A DNA stretch of 64,000 nt from Cytophagales bacterium (lineage in GTDB: Bacteria > Bacteroidota > Bacteroidia > Cytophagales > Cyclobacteriaceae): assembly GCA_025358885.1 (NCBI GenBank), contig JANYHW010000178.1:25757-89756 (forward strand). Reading direction: 5' to 3'. The translations under genes and the position numbers were made by a program. How positions within the stretch are numbered: the stretch's first letter is position 1; every line of letters starts with the position of its first letter. Positions 1-8,553 of this stretch are shown here, piece by piece. The notes under the pieces are model-generated. The model made no database searches and was not told the origin of the DNA. It saw only the letters and a program-made list of their open reading frames with translations.

Positions 1-1
1 G

Positions 2-1699
2 CGGATGGTTGAGGGGGTATATTATTCCGGTGTTGGAACACTCGACAGTGCTGAATATTGGTTCACCCTTGCCAAGGGAACAGCGCTGAATTCCAATGAT
101 CCCATTACCATGGCCAGTATATGCAGCGGGCTTGGCAAGACGCTCATCTCAGCCGGAAAGGCCAAAGAAGCCGTTTCCAACCTTCTGGAAGGCCTTCGCC
201 TGGTAGACCAGGACCATGACCAGGAGTTTGCCATGAAGATCCGCATCAACCTCACCTGGGCATACCTGGAGCTCAAGCGGTACCGCGATGGAGTCAATTT
301 GGGACGACAAAGTCTCATGAAGATGGATTCAAGCCATCAATGGATGGCTTTATATCTGTACAACAATATGGCGATATGTTATGGGGCGCTTAACCAGATT
401 GACTCCGCCCGACACTTCGTCAACCTCGGGATCGAGGCATCAGAAAGGAACCACGATTATCATGGCCTTGCCAATGGGCATTTTATTTTGGGTACAATTT
501 ATTCCAATGCAGGTGAGAATGAAATGGCCATCCGTGAATATGAACTCGCCAAACCCTTCAGAGAAAAAGTGGGTAACCCCCTCTTCATTGTTTCAGACTT
601 ATACACCCTATCCTCCCTGTATCAAAAGACTGGTCATTATGATAAGGGGGTCAGAACAGGGCTGGAGGCACTGGCGGTAGTAAGGCAACATCATCTCCTC
701 CTGAAATTTGAAAACACCTATCAAGTACTGGCCCTCAATTACGAAGGCCTGGGTGATTTCAAGCAAGCGAGCCATTATTATCAACTTTGGGCGAACGCAA
801 AAGACAGCGTATATCAAAATGGTAACGCACAAGCCATTGCTGACATGGAGACAAAATATCAAACTGAAAAAAAAGAACAGCAGATAGTATTACAAAATGC
901 AACTATCGCCTTGCAAGAAGCCAACATACAGAGAAACTACATTTTCATTGCGGGACTTGCCGTAGTTGTGTTGCTGGTGTTGGTCATTCTATTTCTAGTC
1001 CGCAGCCGGCAATTAAGGAAACAAGAGACCCTCAGGAAAGAATATGAACTTTCCTTGCGCGAGGCATTCATCAGCGCCTCTATCCAATCACAGGAGGGTG
1101 AACGGAAACGGTTCGCACAGGATCTGCATGACGGGATGGGGCAGCTTATTTCCGCTTTACGTTTTATCGTACTCAGGAGAGATGACATTTCACCAGAAAG
1201 AAATGAAGAACGGCTGTCGAAGGCAGAGGAGATTATGGATTCAATGCACCGTGAAATCCGGGGCGTCGCCTTCAACCTCATGCCACAGGTACTGATCAAG
1301 AGTGGGTTGGTGCCAGCCCTGCAGGAAATGGCTGCCAGGGTAAGCAGCACCGGTCAGGTGAAGATCGGGGTCAACAGTTACGACTTGTCAGGCCGACTTG
1401 AGGAAATACAGGAAATTTCCCTTTACCGCGTTACACAAGAGTGGATAAATAATGTACTTAAGTATGCAAATGCCACTTCGATACAGTTACAGCTGGTTGC
1501 CCATGAACGTGAGATTACCATCACCTTGGAAGATGATGGCGAGGGATTTGACAAAAGGGTCTTGGGGGATTCGCCAGGAAATGGCTGGAAGAACATTCTG
1601 TCAAGGCTATACCTTATAAAGGCAGCAGCGGAAATTGATACACAGCCTGGTAGACGAGGTACCACCTTTATTGTCACCGTTCCGCTGGTCAGACAATAA
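2..1699 (+). CDS. TPR-containing sensor histidine kinase (5' end cut by window)
   Basis: This is the C-terminal part of a membrane sensor kinase. The reading frame is open to the window edge and no signal peptide is seen, so the start lies upstream; the ATG at 5 is internal. The first ~270 visible residues are helical repeats of TPR type. A coiled-coil stretch follows, then one membrane segment near residue 312-335. The HisKA_3 dimerisation/phosphoacceptor helix carries QDLHDGMGQ (His near visible residue 375). A GHKL ATPase domain ends the protein, with an N-box around QEWINNVLKYA and a G1 box DDGEGFD. Kinases of this kind usually phosphorylate a LuxR/NarL-type response regulator; none lies immediately downstream, so the partner is upstream or elsewhere. 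The 3' end is 3 bp from the convergent HisA-like gene. Confidence 0.9.
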   Translation, partial: RMVEGVYYSGVGTLDSAEYWFTLAKGTALNSNDPITMASICSGLGKTLISAGKAKEAVSNLLEGLRLVDQDHDQEFAMKIRINLTWAYLELKRYRDGVNLGRQSLMKMDSSHQWMALYLYNNMAICYGALNQIDSARHFVNLGIEASERNHDYHGLANGHFILGTIYSNAGENEMAIREYELAKPFREKVGNPLFIVSDLYTLSSLYQKTGHYDKGVRTGLEALAVVRQHHLLLKFENTYQVLALNYEGLGDFKQASHYYQLWANAKDSVYQNGNAQAIADMETKYQTEKKEQQIVLQNATIALQEANIQRNYIFIAGLAVVVLLVLVILFLVRSRQLRKQETLRKEYELSLREAFISASIQSQEGERKRFAQDLHDGMGQLISALRFIVLRRDDISPERNEERLSKAEEIMDSMHREIRGVAFNLMPQVLIKSGLVPALQEMAARVSSTGQVKIGVNSYDLSGRLEEIQEISLYRVTQEWINNVLKYANATSIQLQLVAHEREITITLEDDGEGFDKRVLGDSPGNGWKNILSRLYLIKAAAEIDTQPGRRGTTFIVTVPLVRQ

Positions 1700-1702
1700 A
1701 GT

Positions 1703-2440
1703 TCAGGTCTTAATGAGAAATCGCTCAAGGTCCTTGAGCTTGAGAATTCCTTCATAGAATGCCTTTCCGAAGATCACGGCAAAGACGCCCATGTCATTCA
1801 GTCGCTGAATATCATCTACCCCCCGAACACCCCCGCTGGCAAGAATCTTAAGGTCAGGGAATGTGTCCATTATTTCCTGGTAGAAAGGAAAGTCTGGTCC
1901 TTCCAAAACACCATCGCGGGAGATGTCTGTGCACTTGGCGTACTTCAAGCCTCGATCATAAAAAAATCGCAGGTGCTCAAAAAGAGTAAGGTCAGATTTT
2001 TTGAGCCAGCCCCGAAAAGCAACTTGTTTGGTTTTGATATCCGTTACGTCAGCACTCAGGGTAATTTTCTCACGCCCAAACGACACCACCCAAGAGGCAA
2101 ATAACTCCGGGTTTGTAATGGCTATGCTGGAGGCCGTGATATAGTCTGCACCATATTCATAGGCACTACTGATATCACCATCTGTACTTATTCCTCCGGT
2201 AAAATCTATTTTGAGATCTGTATGGTTGGCCATGGCCTCCAGGACATGAAAGTTCTTGGGGCTACCGCGTTCAGCACCATCCAGATCCACAAGGTGAACA
2301 ACGTCAATTCCGTGGTCCTCGAAGCGCTTGGCCAAGTCCAACGGATTTTCGTCGTAAGCCTTCTCACTGGCGGGATCGCCCTTGCGCATCTTGACTACTT
2401 TGCCCCGCCGGATAGCGATGGAGGGTATTATCTGAATCAT
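1703..2440 (-). CDS. HisA-like TIM-barrel protein (stand-alone HisA paralogue, altered active site)
   Basis: A 245-residue (beta/alpha)8 protein of the HisA/HisF family. HisA isomerises ProFAR to PRFAR in histidine synthesis. The family core is clear: VDLDGA near residue 52, LSADVTD (equivalent of the second catalytic Asp of HisA) and the C-terminal phosphate-binding pieces ASGGVRG and IFGKAFYEG. The N-terminal strand reads IIPSIAI, so the universal catalytic Asp of HisA (PAIDL, Asp8) is Ala9 here, and the usual GGGIR loop reads TGGIST. No other his gene is next to it. It may be an isomerase paralogue with a changed reaction or a non-catalytic protein; calling it a true HisA would be unsafe. 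It starts at ATG 2440, divergent from the PD40 gene. Confidence 0.8.
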   Translation of the reverse strand: MIQIIPSIAIRRGKVVKMRKGDPASEKAYDENPLDLAKRFEDHGIDVVHLVDLDGAERGSPKNFHVLEAMANHTDLKIDFTGGISTDGDISSAYEYGADYITASSIAITNPELFASWVVSFGREKITLSADVTDIKTKQVAFRGWLKKSDLTLFEHLRFFYDRGLKYAKCTDISRDGVLEGPDFPFYQEIMDTFPDLKILASGGVRGVDDIQRLNDMGVFAVIFGKAFYEGILKLKDLERFLIKT

Positions 2441-2557
2441 TGTCCTAAACTAATGCAAATTTTCAAGTCGTAGAAAGTTTCAAGTCAAATTTCAAAATCC
2501 CTAACATGATTGGCAATCGTTTTGCACGCTATGCAGAGCTTTTCGTTATTTTTAGAT

Positions 2558-4135
2558 ATGAAGATCCGACTCTTACTCTGCATCATTTTACTTCTGGTCG
2601 CCAAACAGCTGTTTAGTCAGGCCAAAATGAGAAAACTGCCCCCCAACATTAACCATACTCCCATTAACAACTATGCACCCTACGTGTCCCTGGATGGAAA
2701 TTCCCTAGTGTACCTCTCGGATGTGGGCGAGGACTATACCCTCACCATGAATTTCTCTGTGCGCGATGGCATCGAATGGCGTGATCCAGTAGTCATGCCA
2801 AAAAACGTCAATAATCACTTGAATTTCCTTCGGGGCTATGGCCTTAGCGCAGACGGAAACACCCTTTTTTTTACCAGCACGAAATACAATGGTATTGGTG
2901 GCTACGATATTCTTACCAGTCAGCGAAGCGGTAACCTTTGGAATGAACCTGTGAACCCTGGACTTCCGCTTAATTCCAAATCGAATGATGGGGCGCCTTC
3001 TCCGTCGGCCGATGGTAACACCCTTTACTTTATGAAGTGCGAGGTGATGAGTACAACAAGTGCTGACAAATGCAAGATCATGATGGTGAAGAAAAAAGCC
3101 AATGGACAATGGGATGAACCCACCGAGTTGCCGCCAAACATTAACAGTGGCAACTCCCAGACGCCGCGAATCATGGGCGATGGAGAAACGCTGATTTTCT
3201 CTTCCAACAAACTGCAACCCAATAAGGGGGGCATGGATTTGTATATGACCCGGTTCATGAATGGCCAATGGTCATCCCCGCAACCTATGGATTTTGTTAA
3301 TACACCGGCCGACGACCAATTTGTAACCGCTTCCTCCCTGGGGAGGTATCTGGTTAAAGATTCACCTGGGCAACGTTCAAGCGAATTGCTGGAGGTCCTT
3401 TTCCCGCCTGAACTTCGACCTAAAAAAACCATCACTATTTTGGGCACCGTGTCCGGGCCTACCAACCCTTCATCTGCGTTCGTGTCCATATTTAATATGA
3501 AGGACCAAAGCCGTGTGTTCTCGACCAAGCCTGGTAAGGATGGAACATTTGCTGCCTACGTAAACGAAGGAGGGGTGTACGACGTGTCTGTGGATCCGGA
3601 GGCGGATAACTTTACTTTCTATTCAAAGGTGATCGACCTGACCGGAGAAAGAACCTCCACGACTGAGAAAGTAGTAGTTTCTTTAAAGGCAGCAGGCAGC
3701 GGGGATGAGGTTGCGTTGGAGGGTATTTCTTTCCTTCCGGGTTCGTCAGATATCGACCCGGTCTCCGCACAAGAGCTTCGAAGGGCGTCGCGCCTGATGT
3801 CGGGCAATCCGAATAAGTACTTCTCCATTATGATCACTTTGCAGGGCTATGAGGTGGATTCCGTTCGATCCAAGCCTGACCTGACAGAGGTGCACACAGA
3901 TACGATCAAGGTTCCGGTTATGGTCAAAATTGATTCGGTAACAACCGAGACGAGAGATTCCCTGGTGATCAAGAACCATTACCACAACAACCGCACAGAA
4001 AAACAGGCAAAGTCACTGAAAGAATATTTTGTCAAGCAGGGAATACCTGCCGGTCACCTGGCCATATCAGGCAAGGCTGAAGTTGAAGCCGTGATTGAAA
4101 ACAGAAGGACTCTCGTAAAGTTGGTTATTCACTGA
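2558..4135 (+). CDS. Exported PD40 beta-propeller / degenerate OmpA-like protein
   Basis: About 525 residues. I chose ATG 2558 because it gives a clean signal peptide (MKIRLLLCIILLLVAKQLFSQ); an upstream in-frame start at 2510 adds a tail unlike a leader. Residues ~40-290 are WD40-like PD40 blades (repeated ADGNTLFF, SADGNTLYF, DGETLIFSS). A short carboxypeptidase-regulatory-like beta domain follows, then an OmpA-like C-terminus starting near FLPGSSDIDP. That last domain is atypical: the usual GHTDxxG and LSxxRA peptidoglycan-binding motifs are not recognisable, although the terminal NRR and the helix before it remain. The protein is probably periplasmic or outer-membrane associated. It is one of three PD40/OmpA proteins in the window. 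Its 3' end overlaps the convergent DUF2911 gene by 11 bp. Confidence 0.85.
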   Translation: MKIRLLLCIILLLVAKQLFSQAKMRKLPPNINHTPINNYAPYVSLDGNSLVYLSDVGEDYTLTMNFSVRDGIEWRDPVVMPKNVNNHLNFLRGYGLSADGNTLFFTSTKYNGIGGYDILTSQRSGNLWNEPVNPGLPLNSKSNDGAPSPSADGNTLYFMKCEVMSTTSADKCKIMMVKKKANGQWDEPTELPPNINSGNSQTPRIMGDGETLIFSSNKLQPNKGGMDLYMTRFMNGQWSSPQPMDFVNTPADDQFVTASSLGRYLVKDSPGQRSSELLEVLFPPELRPKKTITILGTVSGPTNPSSAFVSIFNMKDQSRVFSTKPGKDGTFAAYVNEGGVYDVSVDPEADNFTFYSKVIDLTGERTSTTEKVVVSLKAAGSGDEVALEGISFLPGSSDIDPVSAQELRRASRLMSGNPNKYFSIMITLQGYEVDSVRSKPDLTEVHTDTIKVPVMVKIDSVTTETRDSLVIKNHYHNNRTEKQAKSLKEYFVKQGIPAGHLAISGKAEVEAVIENRRTLVKLVIH

Positions 4136-4682
4136 TGGTGATAGGTAATGCCACAAGAGTTTTGTCCCAGGCCAACACCATTTCCAGCATATCGTCAGTT
4201 CGTCCAATTGAAATCGTGAATTGTTCAAACTCTTTCTCGGTTGTCATGACAGGAACAATCACGATGAGCACATCATTTTTCGGATCTCTGGCGGCCTCGC
4301 CGTTGTTCATCACGTCAATACCCCATTCAGGAATATTGGAATTGAAAACCACCTGCCAACTCTGATCTCCAGGCACAGTCCAGAGGGAATACTTTCCCTG
4401 ATGGAGATTCTTGCCCCCAATGCTCAGGTCCTTACTTGTTTCGAACACAGTTGGTTCATTCGCACCTGTTCTCCAAGTTTTGCCGAAAGGAACCAGTCCG
4501 CCAAAAATATCACGGCCTTTTTTGTAAGGACGATTGTAGAAAACCTGGATTCTCAGGTCACCCTCGTTGAAAGTCGAAGTGGATTCCGGACTGTAAGATT
4601 TTGTTTTGTTGTACGCATAGAAAAGTGCCCCCGCAATTACGATGACGATCAAAAGGCCGGAAAGGAGCAGGATTTTTTTCAT
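4125..4682 (-). CDS. DUF2911 domain protein, membrane-anchored
   Basis: 185 residues. An N-terminal hydrophobic segment (residues ~4-24) acts as an uncleaved anchor or signal. The rest is a DUF2911 domain, recognised by the pattern YNRPYKKGRDIFGGLVPFG followed by WRTGANEPT, a strand set ending WTVPG, and a late FEQFTISIGR segment. DUF2911 proteins are common in Bacteroidota, mostly exported, and have no established function. The 3' end overlaps the PD40 gene by 11 bp in convergent orientation, so the two messages would be antisense over that stretch. Confidence 0.85.
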   Translation of the reverse strand: MKKILLLSGLLIVIVIAGALFYAYNKTKSYSPESTSTFNEGDLRIQVFYNRPYKKGRDIFGGLVPFGKTWRTGANEPTVFETSKDLSIGGKNLHQGKYSLWTVPGDQSWQVVFNSNIPEWGIDVMNNGEAARDPKNDVLIVIVPVMTTEKEFEQFTISIGRTDDMLEMVLAWDKTLVALPITISE

Positions 4683-4800
4683 TATTTAAGTGGCATTAAG
4701 TGCGTTTTAAACTCAAATCAAAAGAATAAGGTTTCTTGGTCACACAAATATTGCAAGAAATGCCAAAAGGAGCTTAAATTGACCACCTAAAATCAACCTT

Positions 4801-4908
4801 ATGGCAGTTTTCGGTGTTGTGATCGCCCTTTTCGTTTTGGCCATTGTTTCTGTCTGGCTCTTCCCCAACAAATCCGTTAGCAATAACGAACACGACATTA
4901 AGCACTGA
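4801..4908 (+). CDS. Possible small membrane protein (35 aa)
   Basis: A short frame, ATG 4801 to TGA 4908, encodes a 35-residue peptide. It has one strong hydrophobic helix (AVFGVVIALFVLAIVSVWLF, residues 2-21) followed by a short polar, acidic/histidine-containing tail. It ends 16 bp before the LOG gene on the same strand, so the two could be co-transcribed. The clean one-helix design with a polar tail is what small membrane proteins look like, but no strong ribosome binding site is visible and chance cannot be excluded without conservation data. Confidence 0.4.
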   Translation: MAVFGVVIALFVLAIVSVWLFPNKSVSNNEHDIKH

Positions 4909-4924
4909 GTTCAGGTCCTCATAC

Positions 4925-5467
4925 ATGAATGTCTGTGTTTTTTGCGGTTCTGGCGCCGGTAATGACGCCATTTTTGCCGATGCGGCCCGCGAAACAGGAC
5001 GGTTACTTGCTCATTCGGGGCATACCTTGGTATATGGTGGCGGCAATATTGGCCTGATGGGAATCGTTGCCGATGCAGCAATGGCCCATCACGGACAAGT
5101 CATTGGGGTTATCCCGGACTTTCTCCTCAAACGAGAAGTAGGACACCAGGGGCTCACCGAGTTGATTGTTGTCAGTTCCATGCACGATCGAAAAAAGAAA
5201 ATGGCCGACCTGTCGGACATTTTTGTTGCCTTGCCCGGGGGATGGGGCACATTGGATGAACTGGCCGAGATCCTTACCTGGCGCCAGCTTGGGCTCATCC
5301 ATCAGCCTATAGGACTTTTAAATCTTGATTCTTTTTTCTCCCCATTGGTTGCCCAAATGAGAACCATGTCAGAAAGGGGATTTCTCCATAAAGACAATCT
5401 GAATTTCCTGGCGATTGAAGATTCTCCTTCAAAATTGCTCACTTCTTTGGGGGTAGTTACCGTTTAA
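4925..5467 (+). CDS. LOG family protein (TIGR00730), nucleotide phosphoribohydrolase
   Basis: 180 residues from ATG 4925 (MNVCVFCGSG is the conserved family N-terminus; upstream in-frame starts lack family similarity). LOG enzymes cleave nucleoside 5'-monophosphates, such as cytokinin riboside monophosphates or AMP, to free base and ribose 5-phosphate. The diagnostic PGGWGTLDE motif is intact at about residue 107-115, as are the Rossmann start CGSG and YGGGNIGLMG. Cytoplasmic. Bacterial members are often annotated as lysine decarboxylases, which is incorrect. Substrate in this organism cannot be read from sequence. Confidence 0.9.
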   Translation: MNVCVFCGSGAGNDAIFADAARETGRLLAHSGHTLVYGGGNIGLMGIVADAAMAHHGQVIGVIPDFLLKREVGHQGLTELIVVSSMHDRKKKMADLSDIFVALPGGWGTLDELAEILTWRQLGLIHQPIGLLNLDSFFSPLVAQMRTMSERGFLHKDNLNFLAIEDSPSKLLTSLGVVTV

Positions 5468-5521
5468 GTATTATCGTTTATAATTTTTTTCAATAGTTTT
5501 AATCCGGGGCAACCCGGCTTC

Positions 5522-6751
5522 ATGCGCATTTGCAGATATTTTCTATTGGTGTTCTTGATTCCATTGACGGCAAAGGCTCAATTATTGGGTCTCAACCTGA
5601 TGGATGGGCGACATCGGGTGAAATTTCCGATTGAGGTCTGCAACAACCTGGTCGTGATACCCGTCGTTCTCAACGGACAACTACCGCTGAAATTTATTCT
5701 GGACACCGGCGTGCGCACCACCATTCTCACGGAGAAGACATTCAGCGACATTCTCAAACTAACCTATGGGCGGCATTACATGGTGGCGGGGCCCGGGGGA
5801 GAAAAGGTTGTGGAGGCTTTTGTGACCAACAACGTATCGCTCGACCTGCCAGGTATTCATGGCGAAGGGCATGCCATGCTGGTCCTCGAAAAGGACTACC
5901 TGGAACTTAGAAACTATATGGGGATGGATGTGCAGGGGGTTCTGGGATATGAAGTCTTTAGCCGTTTCATCGTAGAGATTGATTATAGAAGCAAAGAGCT
6001 CACCCTGTCGCTCCCGGAATACTTTCAGCCCAAAAAGAACTTTCAGGAACTGTCCATTAAGATAGAAGACACGAAACCTTACCTCATTACTCCAGTAACG
6101 ATGGGTAACGGTGTAGTTGTCAATGCAAAATTACTGGTTGACAGCGGCGCCAGCCATGGGCTCGTATTGGATCCTTCTTCTGACAATAAAATAGTCGTAC
6201 CCGAAAAGCATGTTAACAGTTTGATTGGCCGTGGACTTGGTGGATTGATCACGGGTGAAATTGCAAGGATTAAGGCATTGAACATCGGTAAGTATCGCAT
6301 TGAGAACGTTATTGTCAATTTTCCTGATGCAAACAGTTATATCGATACACTAAAGGCTTCCGATGTTTTCAGAAACGGTGCGATCGGGGGTGAAATATTA
6401 AGCCGCTTTACAACCATCTATGACTTCCCCAGAGAAAAATTATATGTTAAAAAGAATTCTTCTTTTTACAACACCTTTAATTTTAACATGAGTGGTCTTA
6501 CGCTGAAGGCAAAGGGATCACGACTTCGCAAGTTTGAAGTCGCAGATGTAAGAAAAGGTTCACCGGCAGAAAAGGCCGATATTCAAAATGGAGACGAGTT
6601 GCTGTTTATCAATGGCTTTCCCACCCATCAACTGGACCTGAATAGCCTTAATGGCTACTTCAACGAAAGGCCTGGCAAGAAAATCAAATTGGATTTATTA
6701 CGAAATGGTGTAAAATTGACCAAAAGGTTTGAACTCGAAAGTCAAATTTGA
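5522..6751 (+). CDS. Exported retropepsin-like aspartyl protease with PDZ domain
   Basis: 409 residues with a signal peptide (MRICRYFLLVFLIPLTAKAQ). Two pepsin-like half sites are present: FILDTGVRTT (Asp61) and LLVDSGASHG (Asp207). The two aspartates therefore come from tandem retropepsin-like repeats in one chain. A C-terminal PDZ domain (residues ~330-405) carries VRKGSPAEKADIQNGDELLFINGF, read here as the usual ligand-binding and turn elements. This DTG-DSG-PDZ layout is common in Bacteroidota as a predicted periplasmic or surface peptidase; substrates are not known. Its 3' end overlaps the convergent receiver-like gene by 10 bp. Confidence 0.9.
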   Translation: MRICRYFLLVFLIPLTAKAQLLGLNLMDGRHRVKFPIEVCNNLVVIPVVLNGQLPLKFILDTGVRTTILTEKTFSDILKLTYGRHYMVAGPGGEKVVEAFVTNNVSLDLPGIHGEGHAMLVLEKDYLELRNYMGMDVQGVLGYEVFSRFIVEIDYRSKELTLSLPEYFQPKKNFQELSIKIEDTKPYLITPVTMGNGVVVNAKLLVDSGASHGLVLDPSSDNKIVVPEKHVNSLIGRGLGGLITGEIARIKALNIGKYRIENVIVNFPDANSYIDTLKASDVFRNGAIGGEILSRFTTIYDFPREKLYVKKNSSFYNTFNFNMSGLTLKAKGSRLRKFEVADVRKGSPAEKADIQNGDELLFINGFPTHQLDLNSLNGYFNERPGKKIKLDLLRNGVKLTKRFELESQI

Positions 6752-7218
6752 ACCTTCGACGAGCTGAAGAACCTTTCAAGCTGACCCTTTCGTTTACCAT
6801 ATTCCTTCTTCCAGGAACGCTGCGTTTCAAGGAAATGGTTTGAGTTAACCAGCTCGCGGTATAGCATTTCACTGGTCAGGTGCTGCTTTAATATGAAGTT
6901 CATCACGCCAAACCCTATCGTCTCCTGGTAATTTGAATTCTTCAATATGGTGATGGGGACATTCCGCGTCTTATGGTGATGAAGGGTTCCAATCATGGTT
7001 TGCAACGCTACCCTGCCAATATTATCGTCAATCAATATATGCTCCGGTCTGAAATGTGAAAGGCGTTCCAGGATGGATTTCAGATCAAAGGCCATCTCGG
7101 TAAGGATCAGTTTATGTTGAATCCCTTTGAGCCGATCAAAAATATCACTCAATTCAATTGGGTTGTTGCCAACCACAAGAATTTTCCAGCTACCGTCTGA
7201 ATCGCATATTGTTCTCAT
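6742..7218 (-). CDS. Receiver (REC)-like single-domain protein, degenerate
   Basis: 158 residues from ATG 7218. The fold pattern of a CheY-like receiver is visible: strand 1 KILVVGNN, strand 3 HILIDDN, strand 4 VPITILKN, and a helix 5 region. The acidic pair normally following strand 1 is missing (GNNPIE), while Asp residues at the end of strand 3 and a Lys after strand 4 remain. A basic C-terminal helix (residues ~133-158) replaces any output domain. It could be a phosphorylation-independent or weak receiver acting by protein contact. It is divergent from the flavoprotein gene and shares the 103-bp intergenic region with it. Confidence 0.65.
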   Translation of the reverse strand: MRTICDSDGSWKILVVGNNPIELSDIFDRLKGIQHKLILTEMAFDLKSILERLSHFRPEHILIDDNIGRVALQTMIGTLHHHKTRNVPITILKNSNYQETIGFGVMNFILKQHLTSEMLYRELVNSNHFLETQRSWKKEYGKRKGQLERFFSSSKVQI

Positions 7219-7271
7219 AGTACTTTTTATAACCCTTAGTGCGAAAAGGCAACCCAGGTAACCTCAAAAAA

Positions 7272-7313
7272 ACCATTTCTCTCCCGATTTCACACTACCT
7301 CTAAAATGGTAGT
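7272..7313. promoter_or_regulatory. Overlapping inverted repeats in divergent promoter region
   Basis: ACTACC (7294-7299) and GGTAGT (7308-7313) form a 6-bp inverted repeat around an 8-base AT-rich spacer. A second pair, ACCATTT (7272-7278) with AAATGGT (7304-7310), overlaps it, so two alternative pairings exist. The element sits between the receiver-like gene and the flavoprotein gene, just before the GTG start at 7322. It may be an operator or an RNA switch; this is inference only. Confidence 0.3.
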
Positions 7314-7321
7314 TTTAGGCT

Positions 7322-8443
7322 GTGGCTGAGAAAAAAATCTGTGTTGTTGGGGGCGGCCTTGCGGGCCTGGTTGCTTCAATTCATCTCCAACGCGCCGGAA
7401 TTCATTGCCATGTGATTGAAAAAAGGACCTATCCCTTCCATCGCGTCTGTGGCGAATACATTTCCAATGAAGTTCTTCCTTACCTGAAATCGCTAGGGAT
7501 TGATCTGGCAGAACTTCGCCCTTCCCGCATCAGTCAATTTCAACTCACTTCAGTCAACGGCAATACCGCCACCCTTCCACTGGATTTGGGAGGGTTTGGA
7601 GTCAGTCGGTATCAGCTCGATTATTTCCTTTTTCAAAAAGCAACCTGCCTTGGTGTTGAATTTAGCCTTAATACAGAGTGCGAAAAAATTACTTTCCATG
7701 ACGACAATTTTACAGTCCAAACCAACAAGGGTGAGCGGTCTGTGGATTTGGTCATCGGTTCATTTGGCAAGAGATCAAAACTGGATGTTCATCTCAATCG
7801 TTCATTTATTCAGAAGAGATCACCTTACCTGGGAGTGAAATATCATATCCGATTAAATAATTATCCGGCAAATCAAATTGCACTTCATAATTTTCAGAAC
7901 GGCTACTGCGGCATTAGTTGTGTCGAAGACGAGATTGTCAATCTATGCTATCTCACCCACCGCAAGAATGTCAAAACACATGGAAACATCCGCGCCATGG
8001 AAGAGGCAGTGTTGTTCCAAAACCCATATTTGAGAGAAATTTTTGGAACAGCGAAATTTCTGTTTGATAAACCCGAGACCATCAATGAAATTTCCTTTGA
8101 GACCAAGTCGCCGGTGGTGCAGCATATTCTCATGGCAGGAGATGCTGCAGGAATGATCACACCGCTCTGTGGAAATGGTATGGCCATGGCGATTCACTCG
8201 GCAAAGATTCTCAGCGAGCATATTCTTCAGTATTGCCGGGTCGGTGGATCTTCCCGCAACCAACTGGAGAAGGATTATTCAAATTCCTGGGGGAAACTTT
8301 TTGCCAAAAGGCTGTGGACAGGCCGACAGATTCAAAGGTTGTTCGGTGATGTGTGGACGTCCAACCTGGCCGTAAATCTTGCGCTTCATGCTCCACGGAT
8401 CGCAAATTCACTGATAAAAAGAACGCATGGCGAGCCCTTTTGA
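7322..8443 (+). CDS. FAD-dependent oxidoreductase, geranylgeranyl reductase-like
   Basis: 373 residues from a GTG start at 7322; the Rossmann motif begins five residues in (VVGGGLAGLVAS), leaving no room for a later start. A 7-codon frame beginning ATG 7306 ends inside this gene at 7329 and may affect initiation. Family marks are the second motif HRVCGEYIS, and the FAD-closing region LMAGDAAGMITPLCGNGMA. This group (p-hydroxybenzoate-hydroxylase fold) includes geranylgeranyl reductases, which saturate isoprenoid chains, and aromatic hydroxylases. With a UbiA prenyltransferase and a type III PKS within 2.2 kb, it probably either reduces a prenyl tail or hydroxylates an aromatic ring. The C-terminus is amphipathic and may touch the membrane. 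Confidence 0.85.
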   Translation: MAEKKICVVGGGLAGLVASIHLQRAGIHCHVIEKRTYPFHRVCGEYISNEVLPYLKSLGIDLAELRPSRISQFQLTSVNGNTATLPLDLGGFGVSRYQLDYFLFQKATCLGVEFSLNTECEKITFHDDNFTVQTNKGERSVDLVIGSFGKRSKLDVHLNRSFIQKRSPYLGVKYHIRLNNYPANQIALHNFQNGYCGISCVEDEIVNLCYLTHRKNVKTHGNIRAMEEAVLFQNPYLREIFGTAKFLFDKPETINEISFETKSPVVQHILMAGDAAGMITPLCGNGMAMAIHSAKILSEHILQYCRVGGSSRNQLEKDYSNSWGKLFAKRLWTGRQIQRLFGDVWTSNLAVNLALHAPRIANSLIKRTHGEPF

Positions 8444-8553
8444 ACTTTCTTAATCAAGAATTTAGCACTCCATCCAATTGAATCCGGAGTTCCTGTAAAA
8501 GCAGAAAATACCAGGATGATTTTTTATAACTTTCTCCATAAACCAACATTCTG

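Noticed and set aside
8491-8526. Weak hairpin TCCTG/CAGGA followed by T-rich sequence after the flavoprotein gene
   Set aside because: Only a 5-bp stem with a 16-base loop; too weak to call a terminator.
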